Shown: in pieces, positions 52,677-61,791 of the stretch
How positions within the stretch are numbered: position 1 is the stretch's first letter
How the letters are laid out: every line of letters begins with the position of its first letter
From: Roseiarcus sp050012775
Lineage (GTDB): Bacteria; Pseudomonadota; Alphaproteobacteria; Rhizobiales; Beijerinckiaceae
Direction of reading: 5' to 3'
Length of the DNA stretch: 64,000 bases
NCBI GenBank assembly: GCA_050012775.1
Contig: JBEKGN010000017.1
Location: 35,675-99,674, forward strand
The notes under the pieces: model-generated
Databases searched by the model: none
The model's input: the letters and a program-made list of their open reading frames with translations, nothing else
Told to the model about the DNA's origin: nothing
Position numbers and translations under genes: made by a program

Positions 52677-53258
52677 CGATGAGACTCCAGGAGCGGAAAG
52701 GCTATAACGTGCCTATCCCTTTGTAACTTCTAAGCCCTTGATTCCATCAAGTCACGAATCATTTCCGACAACGTGCAGGCTTCCGAACTCGCTAGTTCAT
52801 ATGATTGCTGGGCCTGTGGGCGGCCCGTCATCCGCCACACAGGCCCTGACGATCCATCGCTCCTCGGCGCATCCCGTGCTACGCTGGTCTACCCCCTTAT
52901 TCATGGCGTCGTTTTCGTTTCGAGCGCCTTTCGATTGGTTGCCTTCAGGCGCGCGTCGTCGTTCGGATTTTTCACCGCCGGAGGAACCTTACTTTTTGCG
53001 AACGCGCTGGAGAGACCGGGATGGTCGAACGGGGCGCCATGCCCCGGCGATCATGGTCCACAAGGAAGCAGCGCACCGGGCAAGCTGCGAAAATGATCGG
53101 CCTCGGGACATGCTGCCGCGAGGGCAAGCCGCGAAATTCAGTGAAGATTGTCGTTCAACAGAATTCGGATCTTCTCGATCGAGAGGCTAGCGCGCCAATC
53201 AGCCCCAATGTTCGAGCTGAGAATGCCCATCGCCACGACCGGAAGCCGCCCTATCTGA
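52677..53258. other. Intergenic region, no convincing gene
   Basis: About 580 bp with lower GC than the left part of the window. Frames on the plus strand starting at 52738 and 52773 are open for 100-150 codons, but have Ser/Arg/Pro-rich composition typical of non-coding frames. A decayed gene is possible (CWACGRPVIRHTGPDD is the most protein-like stretch). No repeat or RNA gene is seen. Confidence 0.35.
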
Positions 53259-53666
53259 TCAGCAAAAATGAACAACGACGCAGTCCCGCGCGGCGTCGTG
53301 ATGGATGCGGATGACCGTCTCGCCTTCGACGAGACCGTGGATCTTCTCAGAGACTTCGTGACGGTCCTCGCAAGAGGGAACGTCCACGGGGCGCTCGTCC
53401 CGAATTTCGAAGCGCGCCGACCTCCTTCGAAGGAAGGTCGTCAGCCGTCGAAAGGCGGCGGGATCAGACACCTGAACCTCGACGTTTGCGCTGCTCTCCT
53501 CCGGGAAATCGTCGAACATTAGGATGCGCGATATTTCGCTGCTGTGCCCGCCGCCTCTGGCGAGCCGATGGGCGACCAATAGGGCACTTTCCATCAGCTC
53601 CGGGATGGAGCGATCGAGATCGCTGAGCAAGAGCCACATGAATTGGCGTGCGGAGACGAATACCAT
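53259..53666 (-). CDS. Hypothetical protein
   Basis: A 135-residue acidic protein: MVFVSARQFMWLLLSDLDRS at the start, RGGGHSSEISRILMFDDFPE in the middle and HDAARDCVVVHFC at the end. I do not recognise a domain; there is no signal peptide. ATG 53666 has AAGGAAG 7 nt upstream. It is the second gene of a small minus-strand unit, divergent from the relaxase gene, and may be part of the mobile element's accessory load. Confidence 0.6.
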   Translation of the reverse strand: MVFVSARQFMWLLLSDLDRSIPELMESALLVAHRLARGGGHSSEISRILMFDDFPEESSANVEVQVSDPAAFRRLTTFLRRRSARFEIRDERPVDVPSCEDRHEVSEKIHGLVEGETVIRIHHDAARDCVVVHFC

Positions 53667-53705
53667 TCGCAGCTTCCTTTCTCGACATTCGAATCCGAGG
53701 GAACA

Positions 53706-53900
53706 TCAGGGCATAATTCCGGGCGCGCGAGCGTTCCCCGATCTATGTGGAGACGTTGTGCCTCCCAAGACTTCGCCGAAGATTGCATCCCAAAGCGCCT
53801 CCAGCACATCTATTTCCCCGCGCACATTCGGCACGCGGTTCGGCCAATTGTCTGTGCGGTAAACTCGGTTGAAAACCGAGGTGCGAAGATCGCGTGTCAT
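53706..53900 (-). CDS. Small hypothetical protein divergent from relaxase
   Basis: A 64-residue protein, MTRDLRTSVFNRVYRTDNWP, then VRGEIDVLEALWDAIFGEVL. ATG 53900 is chosen over ATG 53912 because GGAGG is placed exactly 5 nt before it. No known domain. It lies 39 nt upstream of the 135-residue gene on the same strand. The 118-bp gap to the relaxase start probably holds divergent promoters. Confidence 0.5.
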   Translation of the reverse strand: MTRDLRTSVFNRVYRTDNWPNRVPNVRGEIDVLEALWDAIFGEVLGGTTSPHRSGNARAPGIMP

Positions 53901-54018
53901 AACCGCCTCCATTCAGAGGCGACACAACTAAGCGCACAAACTGCAAGATTTTATTTCGCGCTGAAATCGGACCAGGTTTTTTTGGCCTATCGAACTTGCC
54001 TCTTCAAAGGAGGCGGAG

Positions 54019-56748
54019 ATGGTCGCGACAGTCGCGTCCGGCACGATGGCTCAATATTATCTATCGCAGACCGATTACTATATCGGCGGTCGCGAACCTC
54101 CAGGCCGCTGGACGAGAGTCGGATTTGCTTCCGGCTTCGAGAAAGGGAGCTTGGTTGAGAGCGCCGACTTCGAGCGATTGCATGCCGCGCTCGATGGGAG
54201 CGGCAAGCCTATGCTCGCCAATTCCGGCGGACGAAAGGAACGCGTCGGAGGACATGACGTCACTTTTTCCGCCCCCAAGAGCGTCTCGATTCTCTGCGTG
54301 ACGGAGCGCAGGAGCAAGATCGAACAGGCTCATGCCAATGCCGTCGCGCGCGCGCTCGACGTTCTGGAAGCCAATGCAGCCTTCTGCCGATCCGGCAAGA
54401 ACGGCGTTCGCCGCGAGAAAGTGCGGCTGACCGTCGCCGAGTTTCTGCATGGCGACGCCCGTCCCGCGGAACATTCCGACGGCGAGGTTTTCGCGGATCC
54501 AAATCTGCACACCCACGCCGTCGTCCTGAACCTCGGGGAGAAGGCGAGCATCGACGCCGACGGGTCGCTTCGTGGCGCCGACTCCAATTCATCCGCTCCC
54601 GGTCGCTTTGGCGCCTTGGACGGCAAATCCATCTATGCCTGGAAAATGGCGCTAGGCGCCGCGTATCACCTGGAATTATCGAGAGAATTGCAAGCGCTTG
54701 GCTTCGTTATCACCGACATCGGCAAGAATGGCGTTTTCGAGATTGCCGGCGTCGACGAGAGACTGAGAACCTACTTCTCGGCGCGTCGGCAGACCATTGA
54801 GGAGGAATTGGAGGCCGCCGGCGTCGTCAGCGGACAGGCCCCGGCGCTCGCCGCCGAGATCACGAGAGCGACCCGCCGGGCCAAACGCGACATGGGCGAC
54901 GAGGATCGATTTGAGCGTTGGCGCGAGCGCGCCGCCGCACTCGGGTTCTCTGCGCGCGACGTGCAATTGAGCTGCGAGGCCGCTCGCCTTGCGCAGCCGA
55001 AGCCTCTCGAAACATGCGACCCGGAAACATTGCTCGCAGACCGGATTCGGGCCATCCCCCAAGACCTCACCGCCCACGAGAGTGCGTTCGAGCGCCGGCA
55101 TCTCTATGCCGCGGTGGCGACCGCGCTCGTCGGGACGGGACACGGCGCAGACAGGATCGATAAGGAGATCGACAAGCTTCTCGCGGACCAGGCCATCGTG
55201 ACGCTCGACCGCGACGTCTGGGGCCATGAAATCTTCTCCACTCCCGAACTTCTCAGCATCGAGCGCGAGATCGGCGCCATGGCCCGGCGTCTCAATCGGT
55301 CGAGGGGCGACGCGCCCAACTCCGAGCACGTCGAGCAATTGATCGTCGCCAGCCAACTCAACCATGAACAGGGGGAGGCGGTTCGCGCCGCCACGGCGGG
55401 CGACACGATTACGATTATCGAGGGAGCCCCGGGATCCGGGAAGACCACTACCCTCGACCCCGTCAAGCAGGCCTGGGAGGCGGCGGGGTTTCGAGTTATC
55501 GGAGCGGCGAGCGCGTGGAAAGTCGCCCACATGCTTCGCGACGATCTCGGGATCGACGCTCGGGCGACTGATTCCTGGCTCGCCAGCGCCGCCAATGGTT
55601 CGCCATTTCTGGATGACAGGACCGTATTGATCGTCGATGAGGCGGGCTTGCTGTCGAGTCGGCAGATGCATGCGATCCTCTCCGCCGCCGCCGGCCACGA
55701 GGGCGCGCGTCCGCGACTCATATTGGTCGGCGACCGCAACCAAATGCAAAGTGTCGGCGCCGGCGCGGGTCTCCGCCTGGCCTCCGCCGCGCTGTCGGTC
55801 CAGGCGGTCGAAACCATCCAACGCCAAAGGGAGCCGTGGGCACGCGACGCCATTCTCGCGCTTGGCAAGGGAGACGCCGAAAAAGCGCTGAAGGCCTATA
55901 TGGAACGGGGCTGCCTGCATGAACGCCAAGGCAGCATCGCGACGATCCGCGCATTGACCGACGCGTGGCAAGAGGCTTCCCAAGAAAACCCCACGGAAAA
56001 GTGTCTGCTGATCGCGCAAACCAATTCCGAGGTTCGCGCGATCGCCGTCGAGATCCGATCGCGCCTTCGCGACAATGGCATCATTACCGGAGAGGACGTG
56101 ACGCTCAAGGCGGTCACGCCTTCAGGGCATGGTTTCAGCCTTTCGCTGGCTTCGGGAGATCGGGTGCGATTTCTGACGCGCGCACGCGCTGGATCGCGCG
56201 AAGTCATCAACGGGACGGAAGCTGAGATCGAGCGGATCGCACGCGGCGCTGACAATACGCTCATTTTCCATGCGCGCGTCGGCGATGAGCGCTTCGCCTT
56301 TACGCCGCGCGATATCGAGGACCAATTCGGTCGAGCGCGTCTCGCCCATGCCTACTCCACGACCGTCTACGGCAGCCAGGGATTGACCACTGATCGCGCC
56401 TTTGTTCTTCTCTCGCCGGAGATGGACCGGCACGCCGCGTACGTCGCGGCAAGCCGGGCTCGCAATAAGACCGAGTTCTTCATCGACCGAAAGTCGCTGG
56501 ACGCAAAGCTCCGCGCCGATTTGCCTTTGTCCCAAAGAGCAACCAAGCCCGACGTCGACGACGAGACGCGGCTTGCCTTCCTCTCGCGGCGCCTGTCGCG
56601 TTCTGGTCTCAAAAAGACGACGCTCGACATCCTGACGATGCAAGAGAGCGACGGACGAGAATCGGCTCCCGGTTCTCAAGCCAATGAATTGGCCGCTCCG
56701 ACGCCGGCTCAGCGTCGTGATCGTACCAAGGGACTGTCGCTCGGCTGA
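54019..56748 (+). CDS. MobF relaxase-helicase (TrwC/TraA type)
   Basis: A 909-residue conjugative relaxase. The N-terminal relaxase domain (about 1-300) starts with the tyrosine cluster MAQYYLSQTDYYIGG, has GHDVTFSAPKSVSIL, and the metal-binding HxH in ADPNLHTHAVVLN. A RecD-like SF1 helicase follows: Walker A EGAPGSGKTTT (about 470-480), Walker B VLIVDEAGLLS, GDRNQMQSVGAG, and the C-terminal AYSTTVYGSQGLT motif. It nicks oriT, stays bound to the 5' end and unwinds the transfer strand. ATG 54019 follows AAAGGAGG. It defines the MOB-F class of this island. Confidence 0.93.
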   Translation: MVATVASGTMAQYYLSQTDYYIGGREPPGRWTRVGFASGFEKGSLVESADFERLHAALDGSGKPMLANSGGRKERVGGHDVTFSAPKSVSILCVTERRSKIEQAHANAVARALDVLEANAAFCRSGKNGVRREKVRLTVAEFLHGDARPAEHSDGEVFADPNLHTHAVVLNLGEKASIDADGSLRGADSNSSAPGRFGALDGKSIYAWKMALGAAYHLELSRELQALGFVITDIGKNGVFEIAGVDERLRTYFSARRQTIEEELEAAGVVSGQAPALAAEITRATRRAKRDMGDEDRFERWRERAAALGFSARDVQLSCEAARLAQPKPLETCDPETLLADRIRAIPQDLTAHESAFERRHLYAAVATALVGTGHGADRIDKEIDKLLADQAIVTLDRDVWGHEIFSTPELLSIEREIGAMARRLNRSRGDAPNSEHVEQLIVASQLNHEQGEAVRAATAGDTITIIEGAPGSGKTTTLDPVKQAWEAAGFRVIGAASAWKVAHMLRDDLGIDARATDSWLASAANGSPFLDDRTVLIVDEAGLLSSRQMHAILSAAAGHEGARPRLILVGDRNQMQSVGAGAGLRLASAALSVQAVETIQRQREPWARDAILALGKGDAEKALKAYMERGCLHERQGSIATIRALTDAWQEASQENPTEKCLLIAQTNSEVRAIAVEIRSRLRDNGIITGEDVTLKAVTPSGHGFSLSLASGDRVRFLTRARAGSREVINGTEAEIERIARGADNTLIFHARVGDERFAFTPRDIEDQFGRARLAHAYSTTVYGSQGLTTDRAFVLLSPEMDRHAAYVAASRARNKTEFFIDRKSLDAKLRADLPLSQRATKPDVDDETRLAFLSRRLSRSGLKKTTLDILTMQESDGRESAPGSQANELAAPTPAQRRDRTKGLSLG

Positions 56749-57271
56749 ACGCGGTCTTTGGCGTGAAGTGATCAAGACGCTCGATCGGCAACTGATTGCA
56801 GATGACGGTCGAGCCTTCTTTTGCAACCACGCTGATCGTCATGTGGACATCCGCTCTCGCGACGGAAATCACCGGACGGCACTGGCGGCTCCATGTAGCG
56901 CAGCGAGTGCGGTGGCGAAGAGCGGTCTGCCCAATCTCGCAAATACGCGCCCTTTTCAGTGGCGGCGCCCTTCGCCGGGGGGCGCGGATATTTCCGACAT
57001 CGATGAATGCTTCAACACTGATCCGTGTCGCTCCGCCGGAAAATCGCAGCGACCATCAACGATCCATCTGTTGATTTCATAAACCATAATTGCAGCCTTA
57101 GTTTTCGAATTTCGACAGAATTATTTCTCTGAGAAATAATGACCGCACACGGCGTGCTGTTCTGAACCCGTCGTTCGCCATTGGGGTTCCACGCGAAATC
57201 CCCCGGCGCGCGGCATCTCGCGACGTTCGCTCCATGGATGAGCGTAGCTCGTAAAACAGAAGGGGTTCAAG
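56749..57271. other. Intergenic region after relaxase, with palindrome
   Basis: About 520 bp without a convincing gene. The part from 57065 to 57140 is distinctly AT-rich and contains a perfect 9-bp-arm inverted repeat at 57120-57140. Open frames in the first half are shadow-like. It could contain oriT or a regulatory region for the next gene. Confidence 0.4.
57120..57140. repeat. Perfect inverted repeat in AT-rich patch
   Basis: ATTATTTCT and AGAAATAAT are exact complements separated by CTG. It lies 132 nt before the next gene and about 370 nt after the relaxase gene. The symmetry and AT-rich setting suit an operator or an oriT-associated repeat; nothing here decides which. Confidence 0.55.
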
Positions 57272-57844
57272 GTGTTCAAAGCATTGAAAATTTGGGAGTT
57301 CATTCTCTCCGCTCTCGCGACGACTGCAAAGTCTCTCGCGCTCGCCACGCCCGTCCTGTTCGTGGTCGTCTATCTGGCCGCCTTCCTTCAAAAAGACGGG
57401 CCTGCGGATGACATTGAGATCGGCCTGCTCTTGGTCGTCCTCTGGCAGTGGCTCTGGCACGAGGCCGACACGCGCTTCCCCAGGCTCAAGTTCAAACTCA
57501 TCGCCATCGCCCATGTCGCCGGGTGGGCGGCGAATGTCTTCGCGATCGCCACACTTTGGAGACTGTCGGACCACAGTGTGACGTCGCTCGTATCCGTCGC
57601 GCTCATCACATCTTGCGTCGTTGCCCTACCGAACTGGTTCGACGGCGCAAAAGTCGGACGACGGCGTCATGACGCGAGAGTGGCAGAATACAGCCTGATG
57701 TCTCTCGTCTGCTGCTTTATCTGGACCCAGACGGGCGGCGGGCTGGCGGCGATTTGTGCTTTCGTCGTCTTCGGCCTCGGGGCTCGGCAGCTATTCCCCT
57801 TCGGCTGGATTTGGTGGGCGCTGCGTTATCAGCCCGATCTCTGA
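57272..57844 (+). CDS. Polytopic membrane protein of unknown function
   Basis: A 190-residue protein with four to five hydrophobic helices (SLALATPVLFVVVYLAAFL, IEIGLLLVVLWQWLW, IAIAHVAGWAANVFAIATL, VTSLVSVALITSCVVAL, and the final AAICAFVVFGLGARQLF). Start GTG 57272 has AAGGGG 7 nt before it. It is within the mobilization region between relaxase and ATPase genes; an entry-exclusion or membrane accessory role is possible but not shown. Confidence 0.65.
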   Translation: MFKALKIWEFILSALATTAKSLALATPVLFVVVYLAAFLQKDGPADDIEIGLLLVVLWQWLWHEADTRFPRLKFKLIAIAHVAGWAANVFAIATLWRLSDHSVTSLVSVALITSCVVALPNWFDGAKVGRRRHDARVAEYSLMSLVCCFIWTQTGGGLAAICAFVVFGLGARQLFPFGWIWWALRYQPDL

Positions 57845-58391
57845 CTGCCCATACCGCGAGACTTGAATCGCGGGAATATGCGGCCGGCTCATGACGAATA
57901 TACGAAACCGTCACAGACCTAACATCCTTGTGACGATGCCGGGGGGAGGTCGGCCGAAATGCCAACCTCCCTCCATCGACTCTTAGGGACGGGCCCCCAC
58001 CCACAACCGTTAACCCATGCGCGCTATACCCTTCGCGGGAACGGTTTGCAGCGCGCTGACACGCCGGTTGGCTGCCCCGCCTCGTTCTCCAAAATGAAAG
58101 CCGTTCGCGCACGTTCGCTACACTTCATGAGGCGCCCGGCTTGTACGCAATCGCCGACGCGCAATCTCCTGCCACTAAAGTTCCCACCGTGCTGGCGCTC
58201 GGTTTTCGACGACGGACGCAATTTGCCCGGCAAACACATTTGCGATGGCCACGCACGCCCCCGTTTCCGATTCATAAACCATCACGCCAACAACCCCGGC
58301 GGCTTATTTCACCGAGTAATCGGAGCCACCCAAAAACAGCCATCCTCCCAATCGCTCACTCAATCACGAGTGGCCACCTCACGAGGCTCCC
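57845..58391. other. Intergenic region with two hairpins
   Basis: About 550 bp. CCGCGA and TCGCGG (57854-57873) form a hairpin right after the membrane-protein stop and may end its transcript, though no T-run follows. GGGAGGT and ACCTCCC (57944-57971) form a second one. I see no gene; open frames are Pro/Arg/Ser-rich. A candidate for oriT along with 56749-57271. Confidence 0.4.
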
Positions 58392-59207
58392 ATGCCCAAG
58401 AAACGCCCTCTCATCACCGTGCCCGCCATCTTCAAATTTGTCGCGCAAAAGAGCAGTGGCAAAACGCATTGCGCGACATTCGTCGCAGACATGCTCGTCG
58501 TAAACGGCTTTGCGTTCAAAGCGTTTCAAGTCGACAATCAGAAACGCCTCGGTCATTTGATCGGCGATGTCGTAGACCTTCGACCCGATCCCGATCTCGT
58601 GATCGAAGATCCTACGCTGCTTATGCGCGCCCTAACGCCTTTGCACGAAGCCACCAGAATGGCCGCAGAGACTAGGACTTCGATGCTTGTCGACACGGGT
58701 GCCGGCGAGGTCGAGAACTTCGCGAATTTTCTTCGCGACGTCGGATATGCCGCGGACGCCAGCGCCTGGAATCTGCCCATCGTCGTCTTCGCGCCGTTCC
58801 ACCCGCAAGACTCGGAATCGACAGCGCAAGCCGCCTTTACGATTGACCGCATTCTTGGGGTCCTTCCGGATGCCAGGATTGTCCTTGTCGAGAACCGATA
58901 CGGCGGCTCAGTTGAAAGAATCGTCGCCGGTTCTCTGGCCGAGGAAAACTATCAAAAATTACTGAAGGTGGCGAAGGGCCTGGACTCCATCGTCATGCCG
59001 GCGATCGCAACGGAATACTGGGCCCCGTTCGAGGGCGCCGGAATTCGCTTCTTAAAAGCGCTGGCCATGGATCCCGTCGAAGCGAGCCAGCTGCTCGGGC
59101 GTTCGGTCGCGGAAATCAAAATCGCGAAGAGCGCGATCGCCCGGTTCTGGCGGTCGATGCACGAGCAGCTCTCACAGATTATCGATCTGCCCAAGGGAGG
59201 GAAGTGA
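58392..59207 (+). CDS. ParA/MobD-like P-loop ATPase
   Basis: A 271-residue protein. The N-terminus has a P-loop FVAQKSSGKTHCATFVADML (residues 16-35) and a later MLVDTGAG (about 97-104) that takes the place of Walker B, resembling ParA/MinD-type ATPases of mobile elements. The signature lysine of the deviant Walker A is one place displaced (QKSSGKT against KGGxGKT). ATG 58392. It overlaps the next gene by TGATG. In plasmid mobilization regions such ATPases often assist DNA positioning or transfer; this is inference. Confidence 0.7.
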   Translation: MPKKRPLITVPAIFKFVAQKSSGKTHCATFVADMLVVNGFAFKAFQVDNQKRLGHLIGDVVDLRPDPDLVIEDPTLLMRALTPLHEATRMAAETRTSMLVDTGAGEVENFANFLRDVGYAADASAWNLPIVVFAPFHPQDSESTAQAAFTIDRILGVLPDARIVLVENRYGGSVERIVAGSLAEENYQKLLKVAKGLDSIVMPAIATEYWAPFEGAGIRFLKALAMDPVEASQLLGRSVAEIKIAKSAIARFWRSMHEQLSQIIDLPKGGK

Positions 59208-59722
59208 TGGCCGAGAATGATGAGAACGGCGGGAGCGGTGACCACAGCGAGCAAGGGCGCTCCGAACGTCCGTCCCTTGCGCAGATCGAAGCCGAGGGGA
59301 GGGCAGCCGCCAACGCGACGGCCGAGGAGTTGATCCGAGAGATGCTCAAGAACGGAGGGCAAATCAACGTCGAGCGACTTGAGACGTTCGGCCCCGACGT
59401 CCACCGGGAATATGACCGAATTCTCAGCGAGGGGGCCGTTGCGGCGTCGAAGGCGAAGTCAGACGTTCCGCCGGCAAAGACTGCGTCTTCACAGGCCACC
59501 TCGAAGGCGACGTCTGAAAGAAAACCTCCGGCTGTCGCGCCAACCACGAAGGCGCCTGTGGTCCCCCGCAGACAGCCTTTGCCTCCGAGGGTCAAGACAG
59601 GGTGGCAAGAACTGAGGCGCCCGGAGTGGGATTTTGCAACCATCGCGTTCGTGCGCGGGCTCACCGCGGCCTCAGTCCTCGGGTTCCTGGCAATCCTCGC
59701 CATGTACCACTTCAATTTCTAA
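59207..59722 (+). CDS. Single-pass (C-terminal anchor) membrane protein
   Basis: A 171-residue protein. The N-terminal part is acidic and helical (PSLAQIEAEGRAAANATAEE); the middle is a Pro/Lys/Ala-rich linker (about 85-135); the end is a membrane helix (GLTAASVLGFLAILAMYHF). ATG 59207 overlaps the TGA of the ATPase gene; GTG 59204 is an alternative. The tail anchor and its position just before the coupling protein suggest a scaffold at the transfer site. Confidence 0.7.
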   Translation: MAENDENGGSGDHSEQGRSERPSLAQIEAEGRAAANATAEELIREMLKNGGQINVERLETFGPDVHREYDRILSEGAVAASKAKSDVPPAKTASSQATSKATSERKPPAVAPTTKAPVVPRRQPLPPRVKTGWQELRRPEWDFATIAFVRGLTAASVLGFLAILAMYHFNF

Positions 59723-59743
59723 GTCCGACCAAGCGAGCCTGTC

Positions 59744-61450
59744 ATGAAATTCAAAGACCTAAACGTTGGTTATACCCCCCGTCAGTATCCTCTTCCGGGG
59801 ATTCTAACCGGCTTCAAGACGATGCTCGTGGCGAGCGCCGGCCAATTCGTCGCGCTACTATGTCTCGCGCCGAAGCCTGGTTTCGATCGCGTGATCGATC
59901 AGATCGCCACGTGGGACGCGATCAAGTCCTTCGCATGGGAGGCGCATGGTCAATTGCGTCTGTCGACGAGCCTGGCGGTCGGTGTTGTCGCGGGTGTGGT
60001 CGCATTGCGGCACGCATGGAAACACACCCCTCTGATGGAACCCTTCACACGTCTCGACGAAGACGATCCGCGCGTGTTTTATGGCGAAGACGCCCAGCAC
60101 GATCTGCGCAATCGCCTTTTCAATGAGGCGGGGTGGGAAGCCCAGCATGGACTCTATCTCGCGCCGCATTTCGTTCTGCCGCGCCCCGCTGAACTCAAGA
60201 ACATCCTGCTCGTTGGCACGCCCAATAGCGGCAAATCCAACATCATTAGGGCATTGATCGATCAAGCCATCGAGAGGGGAGATCGATTGCTCATCCTCTG
60301 CAACAAGGGCGACATGACGCAAAGTTTTTCCGCGGACGAAGCCATTCTCATCGCGCCGCACCACGCCGACTCCTACGTTTTGGACCTGGCGTTCGATATT
60401 TCCGATGCTGCGGCCGCCATGCAGTTCGCGGTCGATATCATTCCCCGATCTACGCCGCCCTTCTGGTCGGATAGCGCCCGCCTCATTTTTGTGGACATCT
60501 TGCTGAACGAAATCGTCACGCGTGGATCGAACTGGACCGCGCGGACGTTGCTCGACGCGACGCTGCAAGATTCCGAGACGATCCGGCGCGCGACCAGAAA
60601 AATTGATTTGAGCGCGGGCGCACTTTTGGCCGGCGGCGGCGCTGAAGGGGAAGACAAGACCGTGGCGGGCATTCTCGCGACCATGAGGTCCGCCGCGTTC
60701 GCGAATCTTCGCTTTCTCGCGTGGGCCTCCGAATCGACGCCCCAACATCGTCGTTTCTCGGTCAAGAGATGGCTGGCCAAGGGCTACACGGGTCCGCTTA
60801 CGGTCATTGCCCAGTTCTCTCCGGAGCATGAGGAACTCTCGACCCTCGTCATCGGAGGGCTGCTCAAACGCATTGTGCTGCGTCTGACCGACCCCATCGT
60901 TCCCATTGATCCCCGGCGCCGCGTGCTCCTGGCGCTCGATGAGTTCGATTCCCTCCAAAAAATTGAAGGCCTGGACGGTGCGCTCGCCAAAGGTCGCGAG
61001 AAGGGCCTGTATATAATTCTCGGTATTCAGAATGTAGATCAGGTCATTAAAAAATACGGTCGCGAACTGGCCAATGTGATCTTTGGGCTATTCCAGATCA
61101 AGATCTACGGGCGTCTTGAGCCGGGCGACGGCGCGGCGCTGGTCTCTGAATGGATGGGCAAGCGCCACGTCTCCGCGTTGGTGAAAAACCGCGCGCCGGC
61201 GGCGGACGATAAGAGACGGCTTGTCGAAGAGCGCCGTGACATCGCGACCTACAGCGCTTCCCGGTTGGCAAAGCGCCTAGGGCTCAACAAGGAGAATCCC
61301 CAGGCAATCGTGAGGGCCGCCATCCATTGTTATGGCCAAGTCTACGAGATGGAATGGCCGCTCACGCTATGGAATAAGAAGCGGGAAGGATACATTCCCG
61401 CTTCTTGGATCAAACGCATCCCCCAATCAGACCCTCATCGGAAAAAATAA
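59744..61450 (+). CDS. Type IV coupling protein (VirD4/TraD/TrwB type)
   Basis: A 568-residue hexameric ATPase that links the relaxosome to a type IV secretion channel. Two N-terminal hydrophobic helices (about 24-45 and 75-95), then the P-loop NILLVGTPNSGKSNII (about 153-168) and Walker B VLLALDEFDSLQKIEG (about 394-409), and the conserved ILGIQNVDQVIKKYG motif. The C-terminus ends with a basic tail. ATG 59744, 21 nt after the preceding gene. The last gene of a three-gene unit. Confidence 0.88.
   Translation: MKFKDLNVGYTPRQYPLPGILTGFKTMLVASAGQFVALLCLAPKPGFDRVIDQIATWDAIKSFAWEAHGQLRLSTSLAVGVVAGVVALRHAWKHTPLMEPFTRLDEDDPRVFYGEDAQHDLRNRLFNEAGWEAQHGLYLAPHFVLPRPAELKNILLVGTPNSGKSNIIRALIDQAIERGDRLLILCNKGDMTQSFSADEAILIAPHHADSYVLDLAFDISDAAAAMQFAVDIIPRSTPPFWSDSARLIFVDILLNEIVTRGSNWTARTLLDATLQDSETIRRATRKIDLSAGALLAGGGAEGEDKTVAGILATMRSAAFANLRFLAWASESTPQHRRFSVKRWLAKGYTGPLTVIAQFSPEHEELSTLVIGGLLKRIVLRLTDPIVPIDPRRRVLLALDEFDSLQKIEGLDGALAKGREKGLYIILGIQNVDQVIKKYGRELANVIFGLFQIKIYGRLEPGDGAALVSEWMGKRHVSALVKNRAPAADDKRRLVEERRDIATYSASRLAKRLGLNKENPQAIVRAAIHCYGQVYEMEWPLTLWNKKREGYIPASWIKRIPQSDPHRKK
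61376..61406. repeat. Perfect 12-bp inverted repeat inside the coupling-protein gene
   Basis: AAGAAGCGGGAA (61376-61387) and TTCCCGCTTCTT (61395-61406) are exact complements with a 7-nt loop, 44 nt before the stop codon. No T-run follows. It could act as an mRNA-stabilising or terminator-like hairpin, or as a protein-binding site. Confidence 0.6.
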
Positions 61451-61791
61451 GCTTATTGTCGATGAGCGTCACCCACGAGGACATGCACGCGTGAAGGCCA
61501 AATCCGACCGGAGCGGGTAGAATAACTTCAGCCACTGAGCGCAATGGCGTTGCGACTTCCCTATGACGAAAGTCGCATCGATAATAACTGCGAGTTTGGT
61601 CTTGCGGTACGCCGTTATAAGAGACGGATCTCGCCCAATCTCGATTTAGCTTCCGGAGCGCCTGCGAAAACTTTACTCTCATAGCTCAATTTCCGGAAAC
61701 ACTCGCCACGAGCCGCCGCCCCGCCGTCCAACGTATTTTCGGCCGCCGTATCGGCGCTTTGGCAACTGAAGAGCGGTCGAAGCGGCCGTGA
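61451..61791. other. Intergenic region between convergent genes
   Basis: About 340 bp between the coupling-protein gene and the minus-strand unknown gene. A 90-codon frame on the minus strand (61410-61682) overlaps the coupling protein and lacks clear coding features. No T-rich terminator is evident. Confidence 0.35.

Noticed and set aside
57959..58675. A 238-codon plus-strand frame before and over the ATPase gene
   Set aside because: Arg/Ser/Pro-rich composition, and its second half is the wrong frame of the ATPase gene.
61410..61682. A 90-codon minus-strand frame between the coupling protein and the unknown gene
   Set aside because: It overlaps the coupling protein, lacks a ribosome site and has non-coding-like composition.
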